Assembly (NCBI RefSeq): GCF_003144325.1
Contig: NZ_PENS01000006.1
Location: 124,001 to 188,000, forward strand
Length of the DNA: 64,000 nucleotides
Direction: 5' to 3'
From: Proteus terrae
GTDB taxonomy: Bacteria; Pseudomonadota; Gammaproteobacteria; Enterobacterales; Enterobacteriaceae
The notes under the pieces were generated by a model. That model ran no database searches and was not told the origin of the DNA. It saw nothing but the letters and a program-made list of their open reading frames with translations. Position 1 is the first letter of the stretch. Every line of letters starts with the position of its first letter. This document shows positions 31,765-41,822 of this stretch, piece by piece. Position numbers and translations under genes: made by a program.

Positions 31765-32685
31765 ATGAAAAACGCAATTTTTCCGCTTTTAGCGGTGCTA
31801 ATCTGGTCCATTAATGCAGTCGTTAATAAAGCAGCCGCGTCTGTTATTGATCCCGCTGCAATCTCTTTTTATCGTTGGTTCCTCGCCTTTTTAATTATGA
31901 CACCTTTTTTGATTATGCCTGTTTGGCATCATCGTAAAACCGTCAAACAATATTGGTGGAAATTATTTATTCTTGGTGCATTGGGGATGGTGATGTACCA
32001 AAGTTTAGCTTATTATGCAGCGCATTATGTTAGTGCAACATTTATGGGGATTTTGAATTCTCTCATCCCATTATTAACCGTTATCATTAGTATTTTTGTT
32101 TTACGTGTTGTACCGACAATAGGTATTGTTTTAGGCACAGTGCTTTCAATTAGTGGATTAGTTTGGCTAATTAGCCGTGGCGAACCTTCTCAGTTGCTTT
32201 CACAAGGTTTAGGTTATGGTGAACTGATGATGTTTATTGCTTCGGCGTCATACGCCCTCTATGGTGTATTAACAAAACGCTGGTCAATTGCGCTGCCAAA
32301 CTGGCAATCACTTTATGTGCAAATTGGATTTGGTGTTCTGTTATTATTGCCAAACTTCTTTCTTGCCGAAAGTGTTGCGTTAACAAAAGATAATATTGGA
32401 TTAGTTGTCTTCGCAGGTATCGGTGCTTCTATTCTTGCACCTTATTTATGGATTTTAGGTGTGATGAAATTAGGTGCAAATACGACCTCTATTTTTATGA
32501 ACCTAATGCCATTATTTACTGCAATGATCGCTATCGCGCTTCTTGGTGAAGAAATGCATAGTTATCACTTAGTGGGTGGTGGTATTGTGTTACTTGGCGT
32601 GCTCTTAGTGCAACAACTCAGAACACCACTGAATTTCCGACGCCAGTCTGCTCAGAAGAAAGCAGATTGTCGCCAGGAGATGTGA
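31765..32685 (+). CDS. EamA/DMT-family transporter
   Basis: Inner-membrane drug/metabolite transporter of about 306 residues with ten predicted helices in two EamA repeats (about 5-135 and 150-285). Visible marks include LIWSINAVVNKAAAS near the start and LAPYLWILGVMKLGANTTSI in the second repeat. ATG 31765 gives MKNAIFPLLAVLIWSIN; a GTG three codons earlier is in frame. Divergent from the AraC-type gene, which probably controls it. Substrate unknown; members export amino acids, metabolites or drugs. Confidence 0.88.
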   Translation: MKNAIFPLLAVLIWSINAVVNKAAASVIDPAAISFYRWFLAFLIMTPFLIMPVWHHRKTVKQYWWKLFILGALGMVMYQSLAYYAAHYVSATFMGILNSLIPLLTVIISIFVLRVVPTIGIVLGTVLSISGLVWLISRGEPSQLLSQGLGYGELMMFIASASYALYGVLTKRWSIALPNWQSLYVQIGFGVLLLLPNFFLAESVALTKDNIGLVVFAGIGASILAPYLWILGVMKLGANTTSIFMNLMPLFTAMIAIALLGEEMHSYHLVGGGIVLLGVLLVQQLRTPLNFRRQSAQKKADCRQEM

Positions 32686-33250
32686 GTCAATGTCAAAAAG
32701 ACAACAATAAAAAAATGCCGGCTAAATTCTTAGCCGGTCACATTCATAATGTTAGGTTTAATAAATAAAACTGACACAAGAAATCAAAGTATAAAATATA
32801 AAGTAATACAAGTATCCGTGGCAAACATTACCAACTTTTATATTAAATAGCTCCTACTTATTTGTAATAAAATAATCCAGATCAATTTTTTTGCGCTCTT
32901 TTTGTCTTATTCAACCACTCCGTTCTCCTAACCCTATATAAAACAAAACATTTAATGATTTTGGGTAAAATTAAATTAAACGATTGAAATAAAATGGACC
33001 TAATTTAATTTTCTCAATGTAAACAACACATTAACAAAAACGGTCTATTTTATTAGAATAATAAAATGAGTAACTATTAGGAAAGGCATTTTTAATGCGT
33101 TATTTATATAATCTTTTTTTAATGATTTTTATTCGAAAGATATCTTTATTAGAATAATAAATTATTTTGCATAATGAATTTAAAATAGAAAAGCAGACTC
33201 CATTTAAATGAAGCCTGCTTTTTTTAATAAGAAAATATAAGTATATCTAA
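32686..33250. other. AT-rich intergenic region with two hairpins
   Basis: No gene is seen in these 565 bases. A hairpin CCGGCTAA/TTAGCCGG (32718-32737) follows the exporter; its T run is on the minus strand. The fabB terminator is at the right end. Two copies of the phrase TTATTAGAATAATAAA-, near 33050 and 33150, form a short direct repeat whose role is unknown. Confidence 0.6.
33189..33225. terminator. fabB terminator (possibly bidirectional)
   Basis: Imperfect hairpin with AAGCAG/CTGCTT arms and the inner palindrome CATTTAAATG, 25 bases past the fabB stop; a run of seven T is on the plus side and a shorter T-rich stretch on the minus side. Confidence 0.75.
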
Positions 33251-34462
33251 CTATTTTTTATATTTACTCATGACTAGTGAAGCATTTGTACCACCAAAAC
33301 CAAAGCTATTTGACATTACAGTCTCCAGCTTCTGTTCTGTTGGTTGAGTAATGATGTTCATACCCATTGCTTTATCGTCTAATTCTTCAATATTGATGCT
33401 TGGTGCAATAAATCCATGCTCTAACATCAGTAAGCTATAAATTGCTTCATGCACACCAGCCGCACCTAATGAGTGACCAGTCATTGCTTTTGTTGCTGAG
33501 ATAGCTGGTGTATGCGAGCCAAACACTTCTGTGATAGCTTCAAGCTCTTTTAGATCGCCAACTGGCGTTGAAGTACCGTGTGTATTGATATAATCAACTT
33601 TATCAATACCTTGCATCGCCATTTGCATGCAACGCACCGCACCTTCACCTGAAGGAGCAACCATGTCTGCGCCATCAGACGTCGCACCATAACCTACGAC
33701 TTCACCATAGATATGTGCACCACGCGCTAATGCGTGTTCTAGCTCCTCAACAACCACAATACCGCCACCGCCTGCGATAACAAAACCATCACGATTTTTA
33801 TCGTAAGTACGAGAAGCTTTGGTTGGCGTTTCGTTATATTTAGTTGAGAGTGCGCCCATTGCGTCAAATTCGCAGGTCATTTCCCAACTTAACTCTTCAC
33901 CACCACCAGCAAATACAACATCTTGTTTGCCTAACTGGATAAGCTCAACAGCATGACCAATACAGTGTGCAGATGTTGAACAAGCAGAACTGATTGAATA
34001 GTTAACACCTTTAATTTTGAAAGGAGTTGCTAAACAAGCTGAAACGCCTGATGCCATTGCACGAGTTACCATGTAAGGACCTACGCCACGTAGGCCTTTT
34101 GCTCTCATGCCATCAGAACCTTGGACTTGGTTACGTGGAGAACCACCACCAGAACCAACGACTAAGCCAGAACGAATATTAGAAACTTGGTCTTCAGTCA
34201 GACCTGAATCAGCTATCGCCTCTTGCATAGATAAATAGGCATAAACCGATGCGTCGCTCATAAAACGGCGGATTTTACGGTCAATAAGACCTTCAGTATC
34301 AAGCTTAACGTTGCCCCAAATGTGGCTACGAAGCCCCATCTCTTTAAATTCTTCTGAGAAAGTTATCCCGGAACGACCTTCTTTTAAAGAATCCAGCACT
34401 TCTTTCTGGTTATTACCAATGCTCGAAACAATACCCAGACCCGTGATCACTGCGCGCTTCAT
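33251..34462 (-). CDS. fabB: 3-oxoacyl-ACP synthase I
   Basis: Elongating condensing enzyme (KAS I) of fatty acid synthesis, required for unsaturated fatty acids. The 403 residues hold the catalytic Cys in [14 protein letters not shown] (about residue 163), the two His in [11 protein letters not shown] and [12 protein letters not shown], and the Lys in [13 protein letters not shown] 34462 follows GAGGT. FabR- and FadR-type sites lie in front, as expected for this gene. Confidence 0.98.
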   Translation of the reverse strand: MKRAVITGLGIVSSIGNNQKEVLDSLKEGRSGITFSEEFKEMGLRSHIWGNVKLDTEGLIDRKIRRFMSDASVYAYLSMQEAIADSGLTEDQVSNIRSGLVVGSGGGSPRNQVQGSDGMRAKGLRGVGPYMVTRAMASGVSACLATPFKIKGVNYSISSACSTSAHCIGHAVELIQLGKQDVVFAGGGEELSWEMTCEFDAMGALSTKYNETPTKASRTYDKNRDGFVIAGGGGIVVVEELEHALARGAHIYGEVVGYGATSDGADMVAPSGEGAVRCMQMAMQGIDKVDYINTHGTSTPVGDLKELEAITEVFGSHTPAISATKAMTGHSLGAAGVHEAIYSLLMLEHGFIAPSINIEELDDKAMGMNIITQPTEQKLETVMSNSFGFGGTNASLVMSKYKK

Positions 34463-34515
34463 TCATACCTCTTTACAATAATAGTTGTAGCTGCGGGATT
34501 TCTGAGTAGCACTTT

Positions 34516-34533
34516 AGCGTACAGTTGTACGCC
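34516..34533. promoter_or_regulatory. FabR-type operator of fabB
   Basis: AGCGTACAGTTGTACGCC is a near-perfect palindrome and resembles the FabR site (AGCGTACA-N-TGTTCGCT) of E. coli fabA and fabB. It lies 54-71 bases upstream of the fabB start. Confidence 0.82.
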
Positions 34534-34534
34534 G

Positions 34535-34551
34535 AACAAGTCCGATCAGGA
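34535..34551. promoter_or_regulatory. FadR-type operator of fabB
   Basis: Read on the minus strand the site is TCCTGATCGGACTTGTT, which agrees with the FadR consensus AACTGGTCNGACNTGTT except at the first two bases or so and one inner base. It directly adjoins the FabR-type palindrome; FadR activates fabB in E. coli. Confidence 0.78.
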
Positions 34552-34667
34552 TCTTTTTTACAAAAATACAGATAAGCTGATAAAACACTTTCCCCTTTAA
34601 GGCTGGCACAAGCAACCTAACGGCGCTAAGATATTAGTTAATTTTTTCGAGAAATACAGGCAGTTCC

Positions 34668-36716
34668 GTGAATAATAGCCCGATAAATACTGCGTCTTTA
34701 AGTTGGAATGAACTTGGTACGCCTATCTCTGAACAATTTGGCGATATTTACTTTTCAAACCAGGACGGTCTAGAAGAAACTCGACATGTGTTCTTACATG
34801 GAAATCATTTTCCATTACGTTTTGGTACACATGTACGCTCTGAATGTGTTATCGCAGAAACAGGATTTGGTACTGGACTTAATTTTTTAACATTGTGGCA
34901 AGCTTTTGAGCAATTTAGGCAAACATCCCCTGACTCTCGTTTAAAACGTCTTCATTATGTTAGTTTCGAGAAATTCCCTCTTACAAAAAGTGACTTACAA
35001 TCTGCACATTGCCATTGGCCTGAACTGGAAAAATATTCACAAGCGCTTTGTTCTCAATGGCCATTAGCCATTGCGGGTTGCCATCGTATTATTCTCGCTG
35101 ATGGAACAATTACATTGGATTTATGGTTTGGTGATATCAATATCTTGTTACCCCAAACTCGCCAAGCACTACATAATAAAGTGGATGCCTGGTTCTTAGA
35201 TGGTTTTGCACCTTCTAAAAACCCACAAATGTGGAGCGAAACTCTCTTTCAATCGATGGCTGATTCAATGCGGGAAAACGGTACATTTGCAACATTTACC
35301 GCCGCAGGGATTGTCAAACGAGGTTTGCAAAGCGTTGGTTTTGAGATAAATAAAATCAAAGGATTTGGCCAAAAAAGAGAGATGCTGACAGGTATTTATC
35401 CACATCCTCCATCTCCTGAATTTCTCCCTTACTATGCCAGACCAAGTGCAACCAAAGCACAGAACATTGCAATTATAGGCGGTGGCATTGCCAGCACATT
35501 TACCGCGCTTTCCTGCCTAAGAAGAGGTGCCAATGTCACCTTGTATTGTGAAGATAAACAACCCGCAACTAATGCCTCTGGTAATCGACAAGGTGTCTTA
35601 TATCCTTTACTCAATGGCAAATCCGATGAACTAGAACAATTTTTTACAACCGCATTTTTATTTGCTCATCGCACTTATGACAACCTAAGTAAAGCAGGTA
35701 TTCCTTTTTCATATCAATGGTCTGGCGTTGCACAAATTATTTATAACGAAAAAGTTCGTAAAAAAGTACAGAGAATTATCGATAATTCCATGCCCTTTGC
35801 TCAAATAGCGTGTTACCTCGATGAAGACGAAGTCAATAAACTCAGCGGATTAGACGTTAATTATGATGCTTTGTTTTACCCACAAGCGGGCTGGCTTTCA
35901 CCGACTGAGCTCACAATCAATACATTAAAATACGCTGAAAAATTAGGGTTAACGTTGCGATTTAATCACCAAGTTACTCAAATAAGCGCACAAGAAGCAT
36001 TTTGGCACTTGGAGATTGTTCATCACGATGGCGAAGGTACGACACAACTTCAATCACAACATGATTGCGTTATTTTAGCAAATGGGCATCGAATTACCGA
36101 TTTTAGCCAAAGTGCAAAATTACCTATTAGCGCAGTCAGAGGGCAAGTTAGCCATATTCCAACAACAAAAACATTATCAAAACTAAAAACTGTGCTTTGT
36201 TATGATGGCTATTTTACACCTGTTGATCACCAAGATAATTTGCATTGTGTAGGAGCAAGCTTTCGCCGCGATAGATTAGATTTAGTAGTCTCAACGCAAG
36301 AGCAAGAAAATAACCAAACTCATCTTACACAGTGTTTATCAAAAGCGCCTTGGGTTAAAGATGTTGATTTTAGCCGAAATGAAGCTCGAATAGGTATTCG
36401 TTGCACTATACGTGACCACCTACCGTTATTAGGCGAAGTACCTGATTTTGAAACACTACGAGTGGCATATACGCATTTAGATAGATTTAAACGTAGAAAA
36501 CAAACGCCAGCTTTAGCCCCTGCTTATCCTCAACTTTATATTATCAGTGCATTAGGCTCTCGTGGATTATGTTCAGCGCCTTTATCAGCCGAAATTCTTG
36601 CAAGCCAAATTTTTGACGAACCCTTTCCGGTTGAAGATAATGTATTAAATGCCTTACATCCTAATCGTTTTTGGGTAAGACCATTACTGCGTGGGAAGCC
36701 AATTGAAGTGGAATAA
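34668..36716 (+). CDS. mnmC: Bifunctional tRNA mnm5s2U34 enzyme MnmC
   Basis: Last two steps of 5-methylaminomethyl-2-thiouridine formation in the tRNA wobble position. The N-terminal SAM-dependent methyltransferase domain (about residues 1-245) has ETGFGTGLNFLTLWQAF and WFLDGFAPSKNP; the C-terminal FAD-dependent oxidoreductase (about 265-682) has the dinucleotide motif IAIIGGGIASTFTALS and ALGSRGLCSAPLSAE near the end. 682 residues, close to E. coli (668). Start codon is GTG 34668 with only a weak ACAGG site. It is divergent from fabB as in E. coli. Confidence 0.95.
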   Translation: MNNSPINTASLSWNELGTPISEQFGDIYFSNQDGLEETRHVFLHGNHFPLRFGTHVRSECVIAETGFGTGLNFLTLWQAFEQFRQTSPDSRLKRLHYVSFEKFPLTKSDLQSAHCHWPELEKYSQALCSQWPLAIAGCHRIILADGTITLDLWFGDINILLPQTRQALHNKVDAWFLDGFAPSKNPQMWSETLFQSMADSMRENGTFATFTAAGIVKRGLQSVGFEINKIKGFGQKREMLTGIYPHPPSPEFLPYYARPSATKAQNIAIIGGGIASTFTALSCLRRGANVTLYCEDKQPATNASGNRQGVLYPLLNGKSDELEQFFTTAFLFAHRTYDNLSKAGIPFSYQWSGVAQIIYNEKVRKKVQRIIDNSMPFAQIACYLDEDEVNKLSGLDVNYDALFYPQAGWLSPTELTINTLKYAEKLGLTLRFNHQVTQISAQEAFWHLEIVHHDGEGTTQLQSQHDCVILANGHRITDFSQSAKLPISAVRGQVSHIPTTKTLSKLKTVLCYDGYFTPVDHQDNLHCVGASFRRDRLDLVVSTQEQENNQTHLTQCLSKAPWVKDVDFSRNEARIGIRCTIRDHLPLLGEVPDFETLRVAYTHLDRFKRRKQTPALAPAYPQLYIISALGSRGLCSAPLSAEILASQIFDEPFPVEDNVLNALHPNRFWVRPLLRGKPIEVE

Positions 36717-36720
36717 ATGT

Positions 36721-36746
36721 ATAAGCAACCAACCTCGGTTGCTTAT
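36721..36746 (+). terminator. mnmC terminator
   Basis: Perfect stem ATAAGCAACC/GGTTGCTTAT with a six-base loop and a T run, four bases after the mnmC stop. Confidence 0.9.
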
Positions 36747-36803
36747 TTTTTACTTTTTGATTACCTCGCTATTATACCCAAGATCACCATGTCCAAAGAG
36801 AAG

Positions 36804-37352
36804 CTAAACCTCAAACTTCATTGCACAGCGCGTTTCTTTTACAAAACCCCCTCTTTCAACTTCATCGTCTAAGATTTCTTGCAAAGAATGAGGGATCTCG
36901 CTTTCTGGTAAAATAGAAAAACCTAAACGTTGATAATACGGTGCATTCCAAGGAACATGGCGAAATGTCGTCAACGTAACAGAATCAAACTTATGTACTT
37001 TTGCTTTATCTTTTACTTTTTGAATAAGTAACTTACCAATCCCCCTATTTTGCCAATCTTGGCTCACTGAGAGTTCATAGATAAATAAGCTTTCTGGTAA
37101 AGCAGTCGTCATGATAAAACCAACTGGCTCGTTATCACCATTAACTGCTACCCAATGCCCTTGCTGATCAATAAACGCTAAATGTTTTTCAACACTTTGT
37201 ACGCCACTTTCACTTATCCAACGTAAGTCATCTAAAGTACTAAAGAGTTGTCCTGCTGATTGCTCAATAGCAGGCAATTTAGTGGCATCATCGATTTGTG
37301 TTTGACGGATCGTAATATCGTTATTTTTTATTTTGTTTTGTGTTGTTGGCAT
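36804..37352 (-). CDS. GNAT-family N-acetyltransferase
   Basis: 182-residue acetyltransferase. The acetyl-CoA-binding motif A is VSQDWQNRGIGKLLIQKVKD (about residues 95-115), preceded by the usual beta strands (GFIMTTALPESLFIYEL) and followed by VTLTTFRHVPWNAPYYQRLG. The C-terminal part resembles enterobacterial GNAT proteins of unknown substrate. It has no E. coli counterpart at this place. The first 12 residues look unfolded; later in-frame starts are not obvious. Confidence 0.85.
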   Translation of the reverse strand: MPTTQNKIKNNDITIRQTQIDDATKLPAIEQSAGQLFSTLDDLRWISESGVQSVEKHLAFIDQQGHWVAVNGDNEPVGFIMTTALPESLFIYELSVSQDWQNRGIGKLLIQKVKDKAKVHKFDSVTLTTFRHVPWNAPYYQRLGFSILPESEIPHSLQEILDDEVERGGFVKETRCAMKFEV

Positions 37353-37402
37353 CTCTTTTTCCAGCTCAGGTATTTTTATACTTTTATGCTTAATTTATTA
37401 AA

Positions 37403-37424
37403 AAGCCATCCTGTTGGATGGCTT
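37403..37424 (-). terminator. Terminator of the lipoprotein gene
   Basis: Nine-base-pair stem AAGCCATCC/GGATGGCTT with a four-base loop; on the minus strand a T run follows. It lies 38 bases past the stop at 37462. Confidence 0.85.
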
Positions 37425-37461
37425 ATGTTAATACTAAAATAGCTTCTTATTTTTTAAGTCG

Positions 37462-38358
37462 TTAATCTTTAGGTAATATACCGTAAGATTGGAACTTCTG
37501 AGTCTCTATAATAAAACGATTATAGTACATATTGTCTTCTACTGAATCCTTCACCACACGGTTACTATAAGCACGAACAACAGCAAGTGTCGCCTTATGA
37601 AGTTTATCTTTTAGTGTGTTATGGATCTTCGGATCATCACTTTCTTGAACTTGATTTAATAATGAAACAAGCTCTTCTGCTTCAGCTTGAATATCAGGAT
37701 CAGTAAATTCTGCTGCCGGTAACATATAGTCTAAATCCAGATTAACAGAATCGTTATATTCATCTTCTTGAGTAAACGGCTCTAAATCTTTGTTGTATTC
37801 TGCTGAAATATATTTAATAAATTCTGGTTTATCAAAGCATTTATTTTTTATGCCACCATTATTATTTTTATTGCGAGTGCGGATTTCATTAGGAAATGGC
37901 TCGCCTAAAGCATAAGTACACTGAAAGATATTACCATCGATTAATGTGGCATTAGTGCTACGCACTGGCAGTTCAAATTCATAACCATTAATAATAACGG
38001 GGTAATCGACAGGTTTAAATTGATCTGTTTTTCCTTTTACTGCATAAACTTCTGAAAGGGTGTAATACATAAAATTATCAGGATTTAGTATGCCACCATT
38101 ATTCTGCTCATAAACCATAAATCGAGCATCATTACCGGCACTATCTTTTAAACTATGCTCACCAGGTGACAGGGTTATATAACCATTCTTACCCGGTTCA
38201 ACCTGATATTCTTTATCATCGACACTAAAACTAATGACTTTTTCGCTTGGATTACTGTAATAAAACTTATTTTTTTTATTATCTAAATCAAATTGATCAC
38301 AAGCCGATAAAAATAAAACTGCGCTAGTCAGTAGGCCTATTTTAAAGAAATTTTTCAT
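37462..38358 (-). CDS. Putative lipoprotein of unknown function
   Basis: 298 residues with a clear lipoprotein signal: MKNFFKIGLLTSAVLFLSAC, lipobox LSAC, Cys20 modified, followed by Asp21. Asp at +2 is the inner-membrane retention signal in E. coli, so it may stay on the inner membrane. A beta-rich part (about 30-150) is followed by a helical, acidic C-terminal part (about 200-290). I recognise no domain. It lies between the GNAT gene and yfcL, where E. coli has no gene, and is monocistronic by its terminator. Confidence 0.8.
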   Translation of the reverse strand: MKNFFKIGLLTSAVLFLSACDQFDLDNKKNKFYYSNPSEKVISFSVDDKEYQVEPGKNGYITLSPGEHSLKDSAGNDARFMVYEQNNGGILNPDNFMYYTLSEVYAVKGKTDQFKPVDYPVIINGYEFELPVRSTNATLIDGNIFQCTYALGEPFPNEIRTRNKNNNGGIKNKCFDKPEFIKYISAEYNKDLEPFTQEDEYNDSVNLDLDYMLPAAEFTDPDIQAEAEELVSLLNQVQESDDPKIHNTLKDKLHKATLAVVRAYSNRVVKDSVEDNMYYNRFIIETQKFQSYGILPKD

Positions 38359-38685
38359 CGTATCGTTATCCTTATCATAAATATTCTATGCAAATCATTT
38401 GCATCCCGAGAAACATTCCTAAAAAACATTTAAAAGTAATTTTACAGAAATGGCAAGGAGTTACAAAAGATAGCACTATTATGCTTAATCAATGAGAGAT
38501 ACATCGACTTTGAAAAATCAAATAAAAACAATTGATAAATAGTAAGAACCAATTTTTGTATAAAAACCAATCTAATTCAACAGTAAATATCTTAAATATG
38601 ACTCAACGGCTGTGATTTTAATAAGATATTAAGAAAGAAAAAACAACCGATTTATGCCGGTTGTTCTCTTAAAAGACATGCAGGA
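38359..38685. other. Intergenic region between yfcL and the lipoprotein gene
   Basis: No gene is seen in this AT-rich stretch. It must contain the promoter of the lipoprotein gene and holds the yfcL terminator at its right end. Confidence 0.5.
38642..38665 (-). terminator. yfcL terminator
   Basis: Stem AACAACCG/CGGTTGTT; the minus strand continues with a run of T. It lies 20 bases past the yfcL stop. Confidence 0.85.
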
Positions 38686-38958
38686 TTAATTAATTGAGTT
38701 AACTAAATCATGCCAAGTAGATAAAACTAACGCTTGATCAGGTGGTGAAAGCTCACCTGCTTTTATCGCCTTTTGAATGCTATCTTCTACACGCGCTCTT
38801 AACGCTTCTAACTGTGTGTTATTTTCTTGCTCAAGTTCAGCAATAGCCAGTGTAATATGGCCTTGTAAATATCCACCTGCAAATAATTCATCATCAGTGG
38901 CATGTTCAACACGGCTATCAATTTTATCTAATAAGTACGCTTCATACTCAGAAAGCAT
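38686..38958 (-). CDS. yfcL: YfcL family protein
   Basis: Small cytosolic protein of 90 residues with the pattern of E. coli YfcL: IDSRVEHATDDELFAGGYLQ, GHITLAIAELE and AGELSPPDQALVLSTWHDL. Function unknown. It is followed upstream by epmC and yfcA, the same neighbours as in E. coli. Confidence 0.92.
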   Translation of the reverse strand: MLSEYEAYLLDKIDSRVEHATDDELFAGGYLQGHITLAIAELEQENNTQLEALRARVEDSIQKAIKAGELSPPDQALVLSTWHDLVNSIN

Positions 38959-39111
38959 TATTTATCCTCAATATATAATGTTGCTATCTTTTATATTTAC
39001 CCTGTATTAACAGAGCATAAATACATGTGCTCTAGCAACCTTACTACTTCAGACTCCACCCTATTGGGTAAAACCTTCACAGTGGATAGGCGATAATTAT
39101 TCTCGCAATCC

Positions 39112-39666
39112 TTAATTAACTAAAGGATTTTCCTGATAAGGAAACATCTCTTCGGTTAGCTCTGGAGTATTGTAAAACAAATGTAACGCATTAATAAATA
39201 GCTGTGCACGAGGTGGCGCGTTTTTATCTCGTAAATAAGCGAGTACTTGTTCTCTAACTTTATTTCTGAACTCATAACGATCAGGCTCAAAGTTACCTTC
39301 TAAATTGTCACAACTAACATTGAAAGGATAACCAGCAGCTTGGCAAAATAACCAATCTAATGCTTGAGGTTTGATTTCTACAACTTCAAACTGCCCTTGA
39401 GTGGTTTCATCTCGTCCATCAGGACAATACCAGTAACCATAATCAACTTGTTGGCGACGAGCCTCTCCAGCGATACACCAATGTGATATTTCATGTAAGG
39501 CACTGGCATAAAAGCCATGAGCAAAAATGATTTGGTGATAAGGTGTCTCTTCATTTGCAGGCAAATAAATCGGCTCATCATCTCCTTTAACTAAACGGGT
39601 TTGAAAGCTTTCGCTAAAGCATTGATTAAAGATATCAATTAACTGTTGATAATGATGTGCTGACAT
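39112..39666 (-). CDS. epmC: Elongation factor P hydroxylase
   Basis: Hydroxylates the beta-lysyl-lysine of elongation factor P, the last step of EF-P modification after EpmB and EpmA. The 184-residue protein (YfcM family) shows the metal-site motif ALHEISHWCIAG (HExxH, about residues 59-70) and a conserved EVVEIKPQALDWLFC segment with a further Glu. ATG 39666 is right after the yfcA stop on the same strand (17 bases apart), so the two are probably co-transcribed. Confidence 0.94.
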   Translation of the reverse strand: MSAHHYQQLIDIFNQCFSESFQTRLVKGDDEPIYLPANEETPYHQIIFAHGFYASALHEISHWCIAGEARRQQVDYGYWYCPDGRDETTQGQFEVVEIKPQALDWLFCQAAGYPFNVSCDNLEGNFEPDRYEFRNKVREQVLAYLRDKNAPPRAQLFINALHLFYNTPELTEEMFPYQENPLVN

Positions 39667-39683
39667 TTAAAAACCATCTATTC

Positions 39684-40484
39684 CTAATTAAAAAGTGCAG
39701 AAAACCAAAGTGCAATAGTATCGCCATGATTGTCATGAATGAGTTTGATGCTCATCAAAAAGGAGATAATGACCAGCATAGGTCTTATTAATTTTTGCCC
39801 TTTTGTTAATACTAAACCTGCACCTAAGCGAGCACCAATAAATTGCCCACAAAGCATAACTAAACCAATAGTCCAAATAACCTGCCCACCAATAATAAAA
39901 AACAGTAAAGAGCCAAAATTAGAGGTGAAGTTGAGCAATTTAGCATGAGCGGTCGCTTTTGAAAGATTATATCCAAGTAACATGACATAACCTAAAGCGA
40001 AAAAAGAACCTGTACCCGGTCCAAAAATACCATCATAAAAACCGACACCGCCGCCTAATATTGCCCCAAAAGTATAGTAACCAATGCGTTGTTTACTGTC
40101 TTGAGCACCTATTGATGGAGTAATAAGGAAATAGAGACCAATGGCGATGGTAAGAATAGGAAGCGCTTGTTTAAGAATTTCGGGATTAATAAACTGCACT
40201 AGCATGGCGCCAGAAACAGCACCAATAAAAGTCATTAAAATTGCAAATCGCTGCGCTTTTAAATCAATAACCTTTCGACGTATAAAATAGAGCGTAGCCG
40301 AAAACGAGCCACCTACTGATTGTAATTTATTTGTTGCAAGTGCTTGAACTGGCGGGATCCCCGCAGATAACAAAGCTGGAATGGTGATTAATCCACCGCC
40401 ACCAGCTATTGAATCAATAAAACCTGCGATTAAAGCAACAAAGAAAAGAAGAAGGTAGATGCCATCTGAAAAGAGCCAATCCAT
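39684..40484 (-). CDS. yfcA: TSUP-family membrane permease YfcA
   Basis: Inner-membrane protein of 266 residues of the TauE/SafE (TSUP) family, whose known members move sulfite, sulfonates or other organic anions. Hydrophobic helices run through the length; the paired repeats start with FVALIAGFIDSIAGGGGLIT and GGGVGFYDGIFGPGTGSFFA, both typical TSUP glycine motifs. Position between epmC and aroC matches E. coli, except that mepA is missing here. Confidence 0.93.
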   Translation of the reverse strand: MDWLFSDGIYLLLFFVALIAGFIDSIAGGGGLITIPALLSAGIPPVQALATNKLQSVGGSFSATLYFIRRKVIDLKAQRFAILMTFIGAVSGAMLVQFINPEILKQALPILTIAIGLYFLITPSIGAQDSKQRIGYYTFGAILGGGVGFYDGIFGPGTGSFFALGYVMLLGYNLSKATAHAKLLNFTSNFGSLLFFIIGGQVIWTIGLVMLCGQFIGARLGAGLVLTKGQKLIRPMLVIISFLMSIKLIHDNHGDTIALWFSALFN

Positions 40485-40652
40485 TTATCTATCCGAATTA
40501 TTAGGAATGAAGGACGCGTTGCTGTGTTTATCTCATTTATTTTAAAAAACCACAGCAACACGATCTGAGCATAATAAAATTAGGCGCTCACACCTTTAAA
40601 GCTAACATCAAACTTACAACAGTTTATCGACCACGTTATTGATGTAGAATGA

Positions 40653-41738
40653 TTACCATTGCATTAGTGGAGGTACAACATCACCACATTGACCACGTTG
40701 GCGCAATGCATGATCGAGCAAAACAATTGCCGTCATTGCCTCAGCAATAGGGATAGCGCGTATTCCTACACAAGGATCATGACGACCTTTGGTTATCATA
40801 TCGACTTCTTCACCATCACGATTAATTGTTTTGCCTGCAATAGTAATGCTCGATGTTGGTTTTAAAGCGATATGAGCAACGATTGGCTGACCACTGCTAA
40901 TCCCACCTAAAATGCCACCTGCATGATTGCTAGTAAAACCGTTCTTAGTGATTTCATCTCTATTTTCAGTGCCTTTTAAGGTTACAACACCAAAACCATC
41001 ACCAATTTCAATTCCTTTAACAGCATTAATACTCATTAATGCGTGTGCTAAATCTGCATCTAGTCTGTCAAAAACAGGCTCACCAAATCCGGCTGGTACA
41101 CCTTCTGCAACCACAGTCACTTTTGCACCAATCGAATTGCCTTCTTTTTTAAGCGCACGCATGTATTCATCAAGTGCTTCTAAACGAGAAGGATCTGGGC
41201 AGAAAAACGGGTTGGTTTCAACGATAGACCAATCAACAAGATCACAAGTAATCGGGCCTAGTTGAGAAAGATAGCCTTTTACCTCAATACCCATTTTCTC
41301 TTTTAGGTATTTTTTAGCTATTGCACCAGCAGCAACACGCATTGCAGTTTCTCGTGCAGAAGAGCGCCCACCGCCACGATAATCACGCAAACCATATTTT
41401 TGCTCGTAGGTATAATCAGCATGACCAGGGCGAAAAACATCTTTGATTTCACTGTAATCTTGGGAGCGTTGATCGGTATTTTCAATCAATAAACCAATGC
41501 TTGTCCCTGTTGTGACACCATTAAATACACCTGATAAAATACGAACTTGATCAGGTTCACGGCGTTGAGTGGTATAGCGCGATGTTCCGGGTCTACGTCT
41601 ATCTAAATCAACTTGTAAGTCGGCTTCTGTTAAAGGTAATCCAGGAGGTACGCCATCAACAATGCAACCTAATGCAATACCATGAGACTCACCGAAAGTA
41701 GTGACTCTGAATAATTGTCCGATACTGTTTCCTGCCAT
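40653..41738 (-). CDS. aroC: Chorismate synthase
   Basis: Makes chorismate from EPSP with reduced FMN as cofactor; last shared step for aromatic amino acids, folate, ubiquinone and enterobactin-like compounds. The 361 residues have the signatures [34 protein letters not shown] and [19 protein letters not shown], plus the C-terminal [21 protein letters not shown] 41738 follows AAGGG. Likely an operon with prmB just upstream. Confidence 0.98.
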   Translation of the reverse strand: MAGNSIGQLFRVTTFGESHGIALGCIVDGVPPGLPLTEADLQVDLDRRRPGTSRYTTQRREPDQVRILSGVFNGVTTGTSIGLLIENTDQRSQDYSEIKDVFRPGHADYTYEQKYGLRDYRGGGRSSARETAMRVAAGAIAKKYLKEKMGIEVKGYLSQLGPITCDLVDWSIVETNPFFCPDPSRLEALDEYMRALKKEGNSIGAKVTVVAEGVPAGFGEPVFDRLDADLAHALMSINAVKGIEIGDGFGVVTLKGTENRDEITKNGFTSNHAGGILGGISSGQPIVAHIALKPTSSITIAGKTINRDGEEVDMITKGRHDPCVGIRAIPIAEAMTAIVLLDHALRQRGQCGDVVPPLMQW

Positions 41739-41822
41739 CCCTTTATTCCTATCTTTTACTGTGTGATGTTATCAATATGTTATTTGTAATAAATAACAAT
41801 CTACCGTCTCATTGCTGTTACA

